The notes beneath the pieces were generated by a model. That model was given only the letters and a program-made list of their open reading frames with translations, was not told the origin of the DNA and made no database searches. Shown piece by piece: positions 20,990 to 32,387 of a DNA stretch of 64,000 bases. Source of the stretch: Isoetes taiwanensis (lineage: Eukaryota; Streptophyta; Lycopodiopsida; Isoetales; Isoetaceae); NCBI GenBank assembly GCA_021234155.1, contig JAJEKV010000072.1:248001-312000 (forward strand). The letters are read 5' to 3'. The position numbers and the translations under genes were made by a program. Position 1 is the first letter of the stretch; every line of letters begins with the position of its first letter.

Positions 20990-21700
20990 TGAGTTCCGCA
21001 GTGGTTGGAACTCTTTTGGAATCCATGACTACTCCCTTCTTTATTTCATTATATCACATTATATCTAATTTAGAAATCATTCTTTATTCACAGACTCATT
21101 CTAATCATATTAACTTCTTTTTTATAGGTCGATTATACTCTCCCTTCACTTTACAATTTCTTTTATTACAGTCTGCCCTAATTTAATTTTGTATCAAATT
21201 TTTTTCTTATTTTGTTGCAGTTTTAACAACTCATATATTGCTATCCTCTCTTTTATATGTCCATCACATTTATACTTATCCTTTAATACACTTATATATA
21301 TTGCATTATATCTCACGTTTTTACATATATATTTTAACATTAATTACGCACACACGTTCTTCATCATTTATTATTCATAACCTTTTTATAATTATAATTC
21401 AAGTCTCGTTACTCCTTCAATAGTTTGTATAACACATACATAATTATATTTTCCATTCTTTTATATTTAACACTGCATTCACTCTACACTTTATTATATC
21501 AAGATTTATTTTCCACCATATTTTGAAATACTTTTCTTCTTTTGGCTATCTCCCATCTTTCCACACTCACGCTGTCTACCTTAACCATACTTTACATCCA
21601 CACGTATACACATATTAATCCATTAGTTATATCCATACATTTGTCATACATGCGGACATTCTTATATTTACATCGCACAGATACATCTCACAGAGACATT
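20990..21700. other. AT-rich, G-poor tract inside E2
   Basis: The plus strand is very rich in T, C and A and almost lacks G, in contrast to flanking sequence. Open frames here are low-complexity (Tyr, Ile, Ser, His-rich) and do not look like genes. It may be a foreign insertion or diverged element sequence. I could not find its ends. Confidence 0.5.
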
Positions 21701-23176
21701 CTATGGGGTACCGTTAAGTTGACGCCACCTAGGTCGTTGTCCACCTGTGCTATGGCCATACGATCTTCCTATGTTATGAATAGGGTGTCCATGGCGGAAG
21801 CATCGAAAGCATGCCTGGTCCTTCTTGAGCCTCTTATATAAGTTTGTTATCCCATTGAATCACTAAATGTTAAGCGACCCAGAAAGGTGTGCTTACTAAT
21901 AATGCTTAAATATCCAGCTTATGAAAGGGATATCACTTTAGAAGTGTAGGTTTCGACAATGGTGGCCAAGATATAGAATGTTTATGCTATAAGCTAGAGG
22001 ATGAATGGCGTATAACGACACAGATCCATAAACTACAGATTATAAAATTACGCATGCATTGCGTTTCGTAAGGAGGTTGACGTTCCTGAGGCGTGCATCA
22101 ATGCAAAGTGTCTTCTGTAGGTGCAAAGGGCACCGAATAGAAGACTAGACAATAGTGGGAACCGTAGTAATATACCCACACGACAAGTGTGATACAAGGG
22201 GAGGTTGAAAGTTGTTGTAAACAACATTTCAAATACAGGGAAGTTGAATGGACACTTTGAGTAGCCCAAAGTGTGGAATATGGACAAGGTAGGTGCCCAA
22301 TGAACGTCTCACCAAGGAGAATGTGCTCCGGACTTAGTACTCTGTGTGTATCTCGAGGAGTAGCTCCGCGTTGGTATATGCGTACTAGGACCATTTAATG
22401 GTATAACAACAAAAGGAAAGGGTGTGTAAGAGAACTTTTAGTTCACAGTCCGTATGAATACGAAAATAATGAAGATAAGAGTTCTTATAGTAGACTTTAA
22501 ACATGTCCATTAGGAACTTAGGGTGGCATCTCTCACTTTGGAATTTGTGACTACAGCTTGAGGATCAAGTCGAACTAGGGTTAGAGAGTCTAAAAAGTGT
22601 GGTGCCAAAACCACAACATGTATATGGTACAAGATAAATAAGTCGAGAAAATATGTTTGCGACAACAAGAAGTTGAATTTTCGGTGGATAATATCATCCA
22701 CTATATTGTTATACAGGAGTGGATTATAACACATGTTATATATCACATAATAACAAGGTAGTAATCGTGGATGTTGGAAGGATTTAGTAGTATCAAATAC
22801 TACATTAGTGAGGATGTCAAGGATGTCGACTATGACATTCAGATGTATGTTATATTGGAAGATAGTAGAATATTCATACAAGTCAAGTGAGTCTGATTAC
22901 TAGACATAAGTCTTACTATAAAAAACAGAGATACTGTTGGTTAAGTAGAACAAGAGACTATTGTATTCATTAAAAGGAAGTTTACTATGTTGGTAAAGGG
23001 TTTGGCTTGATGGTGGGAGGTCAACGGTTCAAGTGTCTATAATATAACTTTGTTAAAGAGTTGTTGTGCAAAGAAAAAAGAATACTAGATGTGTATAACA
23101 TATATGAAATATATTACATTTAAGGAAGCTTGGCGTGGTGGTAATTGCCTAAGGTTGGAGTTGGAAGGTTGTGAGT
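21700..23176. other. E2 internal sequence without recognisable genes
   Basis: Decayed internal sequence with short open frames in several phases. None shows a gag or pol motif that I can name. Confidence 0.4.
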
Positions 23177-23443
23177 TCAAATTTCGGTTGAGGGGACAAA
23201 AGAAAAGATATTTATATGGTGAAAATATAATGGAATTTTTAAATGACAGAAATTTTTATATGCGAAAAAAATATTGGGGCGTGATGGGGAATTTTGGAGC
23301 TTCTTTTTGAATTCTAAGACGCTGTTTTGCCGATCACACCCCTTTTGCTCCTGAGCCCGTTTGTTTTTGTTTTGGCGCATCCCACCCATGCTCCTTGGTC
23401 CATTGGATTGTCCCGGACGCGTTGGTGCAAGAATCGCCTCCAT
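23177..23443 (-). pseudogene. Possible start of E2 gag
   Basis: The open frame starts at 23443, about 245 bp from the primer site, where a gag start is expected. The first 45 residues are Gly/Arg/Asn/Gln-rich (GGMRQNKNKRAQEQKG), as in gypsy gag N-termini. No capsid or zinc-knuckle motif follows. The assignment rests mainly on position. Confidence 0.35.
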
Positions 23444-23687
23444 CCGAGTTACCTAGAAAAAAGTTATAGCCCGTGGAATCAAGAGACCTCGTTCTCCCAA
23501 CTTAGCATAACTCTATTCTAATAACTCACACGTTAATCCCTAGCTAGCTTATTTCTCCCATAACTAGGCCAACACTCATGCTACCTTGGAAGTTGAAGTA
23601 GTTTATCTTAGATTAAAGTCCCCTACTAACTATTGATCTAACGAGTTAGAATATGGCCAGTGCTATGATTTGGTCCACCAAAATCAT

Positions 23688-23700
23688 GGCTTTGATACCA
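23688..23700 (-). other. Primer binding site of E2
   Basis: The minus strand reads TGGTATCAAAGCC, one mismatch from the initiator tRNA-Met primer site, three bases from the LTR end. Confidence 0.85.
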
Positions 23701-23703
23701 CTA

Positions 23704-25141
23704 TGATGCTCCCAGAATCTATACGATGCTCCCATCGTACAAATATGGGGAATTCCCCTCCCGTGACGACTACATCACCATGGAAAGGCCCTTCGTCTAA
23801 CTCAGACCACTTGCGATGAACAAGTGCCCGGGTGAGGAACACGGAGGTGTCATTCGGCCCAAGTCCGCTATGGGAATCCTATACAGCGGAAGCGTACATA
23901 CATGTTAGCACCTAGCAATCATACATAAAATAATATACCATCACGAAGGGTGGTCCATCCATCATCATCATATACATGGCAATACAAAGTACACCGGCTA
24001 GAGTAGTCCACTCCATCGCCCCTCCCCGTGCACACACTTTGAGATAAAACATGCTATGGCGCGGTTGTAGCCTTCCGGAGATGCAACCTCATGGAATTAC
24101 CCTATGAGGCTACTTCGGGTTACATCTCCCCGGTCCAATGAGGCAAGAAGGGGATAATCCCCCTCCAGGATCACAATGGTTCCATGGGTGCGCTAGAGGA
24201 TACGTGCCACTAGGCGCACACGCATCCGTACCCGACTTTAACCCCCTAGAATCCATGGACCTCTTTGGCGCACCCATCGAGCCCAGGACATCCATATAGG
24301 CACATTTCCATGCGGCCCAGGAGGTGTCAGACCTATACCTGGCCCCAACGCGAGGACCGACTATAAGCCTAGCACACTGTAGGAGCCCCAGTAGCCACGC
24401 TCAGCAAGGCTCCGCCCCCACTTCACCAATTGTGTCTGTTATTTGGTGTTGAACTACATCGTGGCATCCACAGCCCGATGGGCTCTTATGCACAGGCCGC
24501 ATCTAATGGGATTTAAGGGGTTCTAGCTAGGAGCATATCTAATCCTAGATGGCCTTTAGGTCTCTACCCCCTTTTACCCATACAACACAGGAGGGACAGA
24601 AAGAGAGCATTCATATGTGATACATCCATCATAATCTCAGCTAGACATAAAATAAAGAGAATAATCATCCATCTAACAAGCAAGGGTTAGTTCCTAACTA
24701 GAATCTCAAGCTAACGAAGCCTACTAACCGGTATCTGAGCTAGATCTCCCATCTCTCAGGTTCTCCATGCCCTGCTGCTTGAATAAGCTCCTCCTCTTCT
24801 CCAACTGCCCCCAAATCGAATTGGGGCAAATTGGCCCTAATTTGGATGTCCCAAGTTAGTAACTCTCCCATGCCCAATCGATTTGGGCCAAGTGTCAATG
24901 CTAAATTACTTATTACTAAGTAATAAGTTATTACTTATTACTTAGTAATTTAGTATTTTAGCCTTTTTAATATTAGGTTAAGCCCTAAATTCAAATTAGA
25001 GTTTAGGGTTAGGTTTCCACCTTAATAATTAATGATTGACATAGCTAACCTTAGCTTATGAATAATTAATGCACCATTAATTATTCATAGTGACGTGTCA
25101 TATATTTATACCCAAAAGGCATATAAATATATGGAACGTCA
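23704..25141 (-). repeat. E2 right LTR (5' LTR), uninterrupted
   Basis: Starts TGATGCTCCC and ends GGAACGTCA. It is about 1438 bp and aligns with both parts of the left LTR. Because it is uninterrupted, its segment around 24449-24470 shows the E1 target site before insertion (GAACTACATCGTGGCATCC against GAACCACATTATGGCATCC). A large palindromic tract of TTACTTATTACTAAGTAATAA type at about 24903-24956 is expanded relative to the left LTR (about 19538-19562). Confidence 0.88.
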
Positions 25142-26047
25142 CATGCATACCCTTTATGGATAACTCCAACTTGCAAACCGTCATTCAACTTATACGTTGT
25201 GTGATGAACATCAACACAATAAATTCTACATTGCCTTTGTGATATCTCCAAGTCGTTACTCAAGAATAGCTCAGACCTAAAAATTGATATAGCTCTCAGA
25301 AAAATATACATCTTCTGCAAAAGCCTATTGCCAAATCAAGGAAGGCGGAACTAAAAAATGCAATTGCCTACTTGACATCCATCTTTAAAGAGTTTCTATG
25401 GACCTTGGAACATTTCTGCTTGATGAGGCTTTTGCCAGGAGCCATATAGGTACTTTATTCTTCTGCGCCAGTCTGCAGTGCACTACATCCAAACATCTGA
25501 GCAGTAAAGGTGATGGTTACATAGTTCAATTTAAAGTTTTCAGATAATGTATGATGTATCACGAAATCAAAGCCAGGCAGACAAAATGTTTACTTGATAT
25601 AAATAATAGAATGGAATAGACGAAACATGTCTTTGAGCCAAAAAAGCCCCAAATAGGCATATATTCATCATAAAAAAAATGAAGTCAAAGAGTCAAGTGG
25701 AGGGCCAAAAAGACCCGCGTTTAGAGAAATACTTTAGACTGCCCTCACCCAAGAAAGGAGTGAGGCTTACAAAATGGAGGCTAAGAAATGGTGTGGATTC
25801 GTCGATAGGCAAAATCGTTCAGGATCGTTTCTGGCATGCATTGATCTAGTGAGGGCAGAATAATAACTAATTATTTAACAGCCTAAAATGAAAGTATTAA
25901 CACACAACAAAAGCAATGGTCAAGATTGCACACAAACTTTATTTATGTATAGAAGATATATTGACATGGATATGTGAAAACCTTAGGCCAAATGCCCAAA
26001 ACACACCATGGTCCTTTCTAGATTAATACACACATAGAAGTTTGACT
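25142..26047. other. No recognisable gene
   Basis: A minus-strand open frame (to 25320) running into the E2 LTR reads like ordinary protein (QRQCRIYCVDVHHTTYKL), but I recognise no family and see no extension. It could be a fragment of a host gene interrupted by E2. Confidence 0.3.
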
Positions 26048-26401
26048 CTATATGTGAAAAATAGCAAGCAACATTAAATTGAAAGGTTCCTTGCTAGTCA
26101 TATACCTGTATCCACATGCGATGGTTGTGTCTATCTCCCTTATGCAAAGATACAGAAGATGCCAAATATGTCCTATAGTAGCATGGCACCCCACCATAAT
26201 GTCGTTTACTTGTGCATTCATTAAACACAAATTAGAGTTGATACCTTGAAAGGCCAAAATCCTATAACTAGTATGCTCCTGTATTTTCATAAGGAAAATA
26301 AAATTCATGTTTTTTGCCATAGAGTTTAAATTATCTCCCTTATGCCAAGATACAATTCCTATTTGAAGTAGGACCATCGTGGGTACTGTTACAGACCACA
26401 C
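26048..26401 (-). pseudogene. LINE endonuclease remnant
   Basis: The open frame keeps the pattern WHKGDNLNSMAKNMNFIFLM. This matches the endonuclease start of the minus-strand LINE at 39272-45130 (WQKGDSLNSVAVDMDLIFLM). The rest is eroded. It is an old, isolated copy of the same LINE family. Confidence 0.65.
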
Positions 26402-27344
26402 CTATGATTTGAACCTTTTCATTCTCAGAAGCCTTATTACAGGTCTTCTTCAGATATAACAAGGTTTACAATTCTAAAACCATTTGAAACTACTACAATT
26501 CCCACAAACCAAACTATTAGCAGTGACAAATAATTTCAATTTACAATAAGAAAGACAAATGGACACAACTTACTCAAATAGCCTGAGATGTTACCTAGTC
26601 CACCAAAACCAACTTAAAAATCCTTTGTCAGAAGTTACACCAATAACTTCTGTAATCAAAGTTGAGTTCACAAAAACTAGAAAAAGATCCATTCAAACGA
26701 ATTCACGGTAGTTCACTATCCAACCGAGTCAATTGATGCTAAATTCTGGCAAATTATGCAAGCAGTGGACAATTGGCAGATTCTCAATCAATGATTCATA
26801 AATCTGGGCTAGATCATAAGCTTGGTTATCTAAGGAGCCATAAATTGATTGAGGCTATTAAGGCTTAAGAACCGAATAGAGGAAAGGGCTGATTCTTGAT
26901 TCTAGGTTGCAGGGCAATCCGGTACAGATTCGATCAGCCATGTTTGCAATCGCTGAGTTTGTTAGTCCATGTGTTATTGTAGCAATCTAAGAATAGTTGC
27001 CCTTGTCCTAAAGTACTATAATGCCCCATGTTCCCTTTTAACTTAAATTGATTTATAGCTCTATTGTTTATGTTAACTATAACCTTTAATGTAGTAATAA
27101 TATCTTGCCTTACAAGATATTATTTGAACCATCAAAACATATATAATGCAGTTTGTGATTTTCCCTATCTTAATATTTTGTTGCCACGTTTTTCTTAAAG
27201 ACCTCCGATGTTGGCTGTAAGCTGTCGCGACCTCCTATGCCAGATCAAAGTACATCCACCACTAACAACAAGCGTGGTTGGATGCGTGGAATTAAATGCG
27301 CCGGCAAGCATGACGATCGCGGGGGTAGGGAGGGGGGGAGGGGG
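26402..27344. other. No recognisable feature
   Basis: AT-rich sequence with only short open frames. A G-rich run occurs near 27319-27346. Confidence 0.4.
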
Positions 27345-27640
27345 GCTTGATGGTTTTGCTTGACTACGTGTTGCGGTGTCTGGGCGGATTTGGGAAGACC
27401 TATCATTTTACGGAGGTTGCGAGGCAGCACGAATCTTTACATGAAAATAATTTTTCTTGATGTTTTGCTTGACTCTATGTCGCGGCGTGCGAAGGGGATT
27501 TGGGGCAAAAATAATTCTTGATGTTTTTGCTTGACTCTACGTGTTGCTTGGCGTCTTGTGAATTTGGGGCGAGAAGACCTATCATTTCTGGAGGTTGCAA
27601 GTAGCACAGATCTTTACATGAAAATAATTTTGATTAGAGC
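27345..27640 (+). repeat. Tandem repeat, about 2.5 copies
   Basis: Units of about 115 bp begin with a TTGATGTTTTTGCTTGACTC-like segment (near 27348, 27460 and 27518). The first and third continue through AGACCTATCATTT and GATCTTTACATGAAAATAAT; the middle copy is shortened. The repeat is degenerate and has no open frame. Confidence 0.7.
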
Positions 27641-29302
27641 ACAAGCTATATTCAACAACATCTTTTTTGTGCAGGGGGCAATCAATGGCGGATTGTTGAA
27701 GAGCTTGGTATTTCTTTTGTTAAAAAAGAAGAAAGGTATTTTTTCAATGAATCACAAAGCAAAACAAAAAGTGGATCATCCAAAGGCACGATAGCCTAGA
27801 AATCGGCTCGATTGGAACAAGAAACTTCGGACGAGGCATTTGTTTGGTTGCGGAGCAAAGAGAACTGCAAATTGGCTGATCAATTTCGGCAACACACTAC
27901 AAATACGTACATGCAAACTGCCTTGGATCCCTCATTTTGATTAAAGCCTCTCCTCTCTGGTTTAGCGACTTTCTTTCGTTTACACTCTGCGAATTGGGAT
28001 GGCAAAATCGCATTTATCAAAACCGCCCTTCAATCTTCTCGAAAGGGCCTGTCTTGCCCCGCTACCTTTCGGCATCTGCTCAAAAGGACCCTTGCCATGC
28101 CTTGCTCACGCTAGATGGAGAAAGGGAAGCGGGTACCACGCGACCAAGATGCACAAAGAGGTGGCTTCTTGCTCGTAAGCGAGAGATGGGGGAACATAGG
28201 CTGCGAGCGCAGGCGGAGCAATTTGTGAGATTATTATCGTAATCCTCAGTTATTTTTTTTTGGAACCAAGAAGGCGGGAGAATCTTGGACATTACCCATG
28301 AATGAGACCGGACTTTTTGTCTTTAATAAGTTTGATAATTTAGGGCTTCAAAATGTTGTATTGAAGAGCATCGTTAATGTCCACAATGTAGTAATGAATG
28401 ATTGCTATTCATAGTGACACGTGTTCCTTTGTAATCTCAAGAAGCTTTTCGAGAAAGTGGGCACGATACCAATGGCTTAGACTTTCTTAAATGGTCAAGT
28501 TTAAATTTTGGAAAGAGAAAAATAGTTATAGAAATAGCTAGACATTGGGAGCGAGTAGTTTTATGTAGGAAAATCTTAAGAATTTAGAAGACATATTTAA
28601 TGCCAACCCATGTTAAAACCTCTAAATGTTGCTCCATTTCTTGTAGGTTGAAAGAACTTGCGGAATCTCAAGCAAAGATAGTTTGTGTTAATTCTTCTTT
28701 TGCGCCAAGTAGCTTAGACAAGTGGTTTCATTTACACAACGTCGAACCAAAGAAATGTTCACGGCCCCCCATTTTAGCTGATAAATTTCTTGTAGGTATT
28801 ATAGGTTTTCCTTTGCCCTTTTTAGACTAGTCCAACTCGTGCATGCAAGGTACCAATCTCCTAGAATTAAATCCTATAGAGCTAACTTGGCGGCTCCTAA
28901 GCATGTTCTATGGAATTGATATAATTGGCAAAGTGAACAAGAGAAGCATGCCTATGCTGGAAAGTTTGGTCTGCATAGGATTGATTGATGGTCTGCCGTG
29001 ATGCATATATTCAAGCGCATCAAGGAGTAAACCATGATATGCTGTTTGACTTCCATATCATGCTCATCATTTTACGATCACATAATATTTGATGGATTCT
29101 CAACAAGCTTTTAGAACTGAAAGAGCCTTTAAACCACTGATTTTTTCTTTGCTTGTGGTTGTAGTTTACGATTTACAGTAAGTTAACAAATCCTGATAAT
29201 GATAGCGTAATGTGGGACAACCACAACATCAATGGGAAGTGCCTATATTGAATGCACAGGTGGCTGAGTGCTGCATTTGTCTTACTTTGATGGGAAAAAA
29301 TA
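27641..29302. other. No recognisable gene
   Basis: Mixed-composition sequence. An open frame at 27937-28242 (plus) is Arg/Leu-rich and matches nothing I know. Flanking stretches are AT-rich. Confidence 0.35.
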
Positions 29303-31520
29303 TCAACAGACAATTTGATCAAAGCAGCGGCTGCCTACTTCCCTATTATCATGTGTTCTACAAGCAGAAAGCAAACTTGTCCAACCTGTAATATTAGTTT
29401 GTACAGAGGACTGAAGTAAAGCTTCAGCCTCCCAAAGAAAACCTGCACGACTCAGCAAGTCCACAATACAATTCAAATGAGAATTAACTGGCATAATACC
29501 ATAACAATTTGTCATTAAATTAAAGAACCAGCGACCTTCATCTACCAGGCCTGCTCGGCTGCATGAAATGAGGATGCTAGCAAATGAGGCCTCATCTGGA
29601 TTTAGACCCTCCCTTTCCATTTTTTCAAAATATTGTAGACATGAAGGGCCATCCCCATGCTGGGCAAATCCAGCAACCATTGTATTCCATGATACCATGT
29701 TCCGACTCGACATTTTGTCGAAAACTTTGTAAGCTTCCTCCAGGCAACCACATTTGGCATACATATCAAGAAGAATGTTTCCCCACAATAGTATCTAACT
29801 GTGCTCTGCACTTTGTGATTTGTTAGGCGGAATTAATCTGCCTTGCTCAGTTGCACCCATCACAGCGCATGCTTTGAGGACACTTAAATATGTGGCTTCA
29901 CTTGGCTTGATGCTTTCTTGCATTTTATCAAAACAATGCAAAGCAAGCATCCCTTCTCCATGCTGGGAATATCCTGCAATAATGGCATTCCATGAGGAAA
30001 CATTTGGCATTATACCTTCTTGCTGCATTAAAACAAGATATTTCTCAGCCACTGGACCTTGCCCATTGTGACTGTATCCTGCAATTATGGCATTCCAGGT
30101 GATTATATTTCGATACTGCGTACACTGAAAGATGGTGTATGCGTCATCTGAACTTCCACATTTTGCATACATATCTACCAATGCACTCCCCATAACAACA
30201 TCCAGTTGGATCATAGATTTCATGATCTGCGCATGAACAAGCTTTTCCTTTCTCCTTTAATCCAACAACTGAGCATGCTTTCATGATGTTTACAAATGTT
30301 ATATTGTTTGGCATTATTTCAGCCTCTTGCATAGTTTCAAAGCATTCTAGAGCTAGATGAGCTGTGTCACCATGCTGAGAATATCCTCCAATTAGTGCGT
30401 TCCATGATTCTATGTTTGCTTTTATGCCTTCATGTTGCATTTTCTCAAAGCATGTTTTGGCCTGAAGGGTACCTTCATTCAAGGAATATGCTGTGATCAT
30501 TGCATTGAAAGATATAACATCTCTATCAAACAACCTAGTAAAGACTATGCATGCTTCATTCAAATACCCACAAGTGGCATACATATGGATCAATGTACTT
30601 CCAATAGAGACATCCAAATGATGTCTGCTTTTTATAACAGCCCGTGAACGATCCTGCCCACCTCAACTGCTCTCATATTGGCACATGCTTTTAAAATGCT
30701 ATAAAATGTCACTTTATCTGGATCTATGCCTTCCTGTTGCATCCGATCGAAACATTGTAACGCTAATTGATCATCCCCATGCTCAACATATCCACTCAAA
30801 ACTGCATTCCAGGATACCACATTTGGCTTTAAGCCTTCCGTTTGCATTTGTTCAAAATATTTTTAGTGCCAAATGGCTATTTCCACACAAGGCATATCCG
30901 AAATAATTGCATTCCAAATTACCACATTTTGAATAGTCAATCTGTCAAAAACTTGGCATGCATCTCCTAAGGCTTCGCACATAGCATACATATGGACGAG
31001 GGTGCTTCCCATCACATCATCCAATTGGAGTTTGTTAACAATGCCCTCAGCGTGTATAATCCTTCCATGAAACAGCAATTTTTCATCATGCAAGACTTGA
31101 GGACAGCAACGTATGTATATGCATCAGTTCTTATTTCCAATATGTGCATTCTGTGGTACAAGTCAAGAGCTGTACAACATTGCCCCAGCTTAGCATTTGT
31201 TAAAATGATTGCAGCCCATGTGTATGAAGTTGGTTTCTCTATTGCATCAAATGCCCAATTAGCTTCATATAAACTCTTATGGCAAGAAAAAATCCGTATG
31301 AGATGATCGCCTAGAACAGAAATTCTATCCAACCTGTGAAGAATAAGAGACCGAGTCTTCTACCGCATTCTAAAGATTTCCGCTTCTCAGCTTCCGTAGA
31401 AGGGAGTATGCGCTGTTTCTTGTCATAACAATTCCTTGCTGTTGCATAATCTCTGCGGCTTCTAATGCATCATCCAAGAATCCCATCTCACAAAGTTTGT
31501 TAAACTCCTCAAAGAAACCT
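29303..31520 (-). pseudogene. PPR protein gene, PLS type, multiply frameshifted
   Basis: Pentatricopeptide repeat proteins bind organellar RNA for editing or processing. At least twelve repeats are readable on the minus strand in consecutive pieces: 31516-31340, 31332-31012, 31093-30863, 30847-30632, 30617-30144, 30223-29795, 29788-29303. Typical blocks are GSTLVHMYAMC, NVVSWNAVLSGYVEHGD, MQQEGIDPDKVTFYSILKAC and VDMYAKCG. The last part, WTSLLSACRTHDNREVG, belongs to the E motif; the frame then stops after FDQIVC, so the rest of E/E+ and any DYW domain are missing. Each junction needs a frameshift. There is no sign of introns. It lies 3' of the TDP2-like gene on the same strand. Sequencing error could explain some shifts but hardly all six. 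Confidence 0.85.
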
Positions 31521-31974
31521 ATGTATTCTCATCATATCAGGCAACGCCATATTTCAAAAATGAAAACGCAAGGGACTACAGAAAACCATACCATTTTACC
31601 CCATTTCCATGCGATATGAGGAAAGAATCGTCTGATAACAGGCGACAGTGATGGCGGAAGCTTGTTATCATAATGCAAAAGGAACTCAAAGCAGATTGAT
31701 TGGTTTGGTATCGGCTGGCCATGAGAGACCTGCCGATGAAGAGTAAATCTATTCGTCTCTCTGATAGATGCACACTTTCGACTGACATGGAAGAGACCAT
31801 AAACCGTAAACCTCTTAAGTGCAATTACGTTGTCGAGTTTTAAATCTCTGGTTGAACCTTTTTTAGATGTCAAGTTTTTCAAAGCACGCTACATCTGATT
31901 GTTGTTGTCATTTTTGGGGTATATGGACAAAATGACAGAACCCAAAAGAAAGAAAAATGGGAGAAAAAACAACG

Positions 31975-32096
31975 GGACATCTTCGTTTTACAGCCCTCGC
32001 ACCCACCTGATGTGGCACAGATCCAGACCACACAATCTGGACATCAAGGGCTAGAATAATGCCACGTCAGTGGGGGCTGCAAAACGAAGACTATCC
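31975..32096. mobile_element. Mutator-type MITE, 122 bp, with 9-bp target duplication
   Basis: The left end GGACATCTTCGTTTTACAGC and right end (reverse complement GGATAGTCTTCGTTTTGCAG) form imperfect inverted repeats that extend for about 40 bases to TGGCA. Identical 9-bp flanks, AAAACAACG, lie at 31966-31974 and 32097-32105. A 9-bp duplication with long terminal repeats is typical of Mutator-like elements. It has no coding capacity and sits between the PPR remnant and the TDP2-like gene. Confidence 0.88.
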
Positions 32097-32387
32097 AAAA
32101 CAACGTTGATGAAATGGGCTTGTGACTCATCAGTTGACTTAACAAATTAGTTCATCCATTAAAAGCAGAAGTTCTACTTCAAAAAGCCACTAAAAAGTAC
32201 ATATTTACATTCTCTAAATTTCATTTCTACAGCTGACCAGAAAAAACTTCTAATCTGTAAAAGCCGCCAAGTTCACTCAGAAGATTGGTCAGCCCAAAAC
32301 AAAGAAGGGTCCACATCAGTGTTGTTCCTTCTCAAACATGATCACATCAACAAAACTCTGATGGTGAGCATCCCCTCTCTTCTTCAT

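Larger units (their letters stand above)
5355..25141 (-). mobile_element. Ty3/gypsy element E2 (minus), deleted, with E1 nested in its 3' LTR
   Basis: Two related LTRs flank about 4 kb of internal sequence (19749-23703). The left LTR (3' LTR in minus orientation) is split by E1 into 5355-5906 and 19084-19748. The right LTR (5' LTR) is 23704-25141. The right LTR begins TGATGCTCC on the plus strand, and the left LTR ends GGAACATCA, an imperfect inverted repeat. A polypurine tract abuts the left LTR and a tRNA-Met primer site abuts the right one, which fixes the minus orientation. Most of pol is missing; a chromodomain and the end of integrase remain. The sequences just outside the two LTRs do not match, so no target duplication can be shown. 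Confidence 0.85.

Noticed and set aside
5350-25146. Target site duplication for E2
   Set aside because: ATTCT on the left and CATGC on the right do not match, even allowing small shifts; left as not demonstrated.
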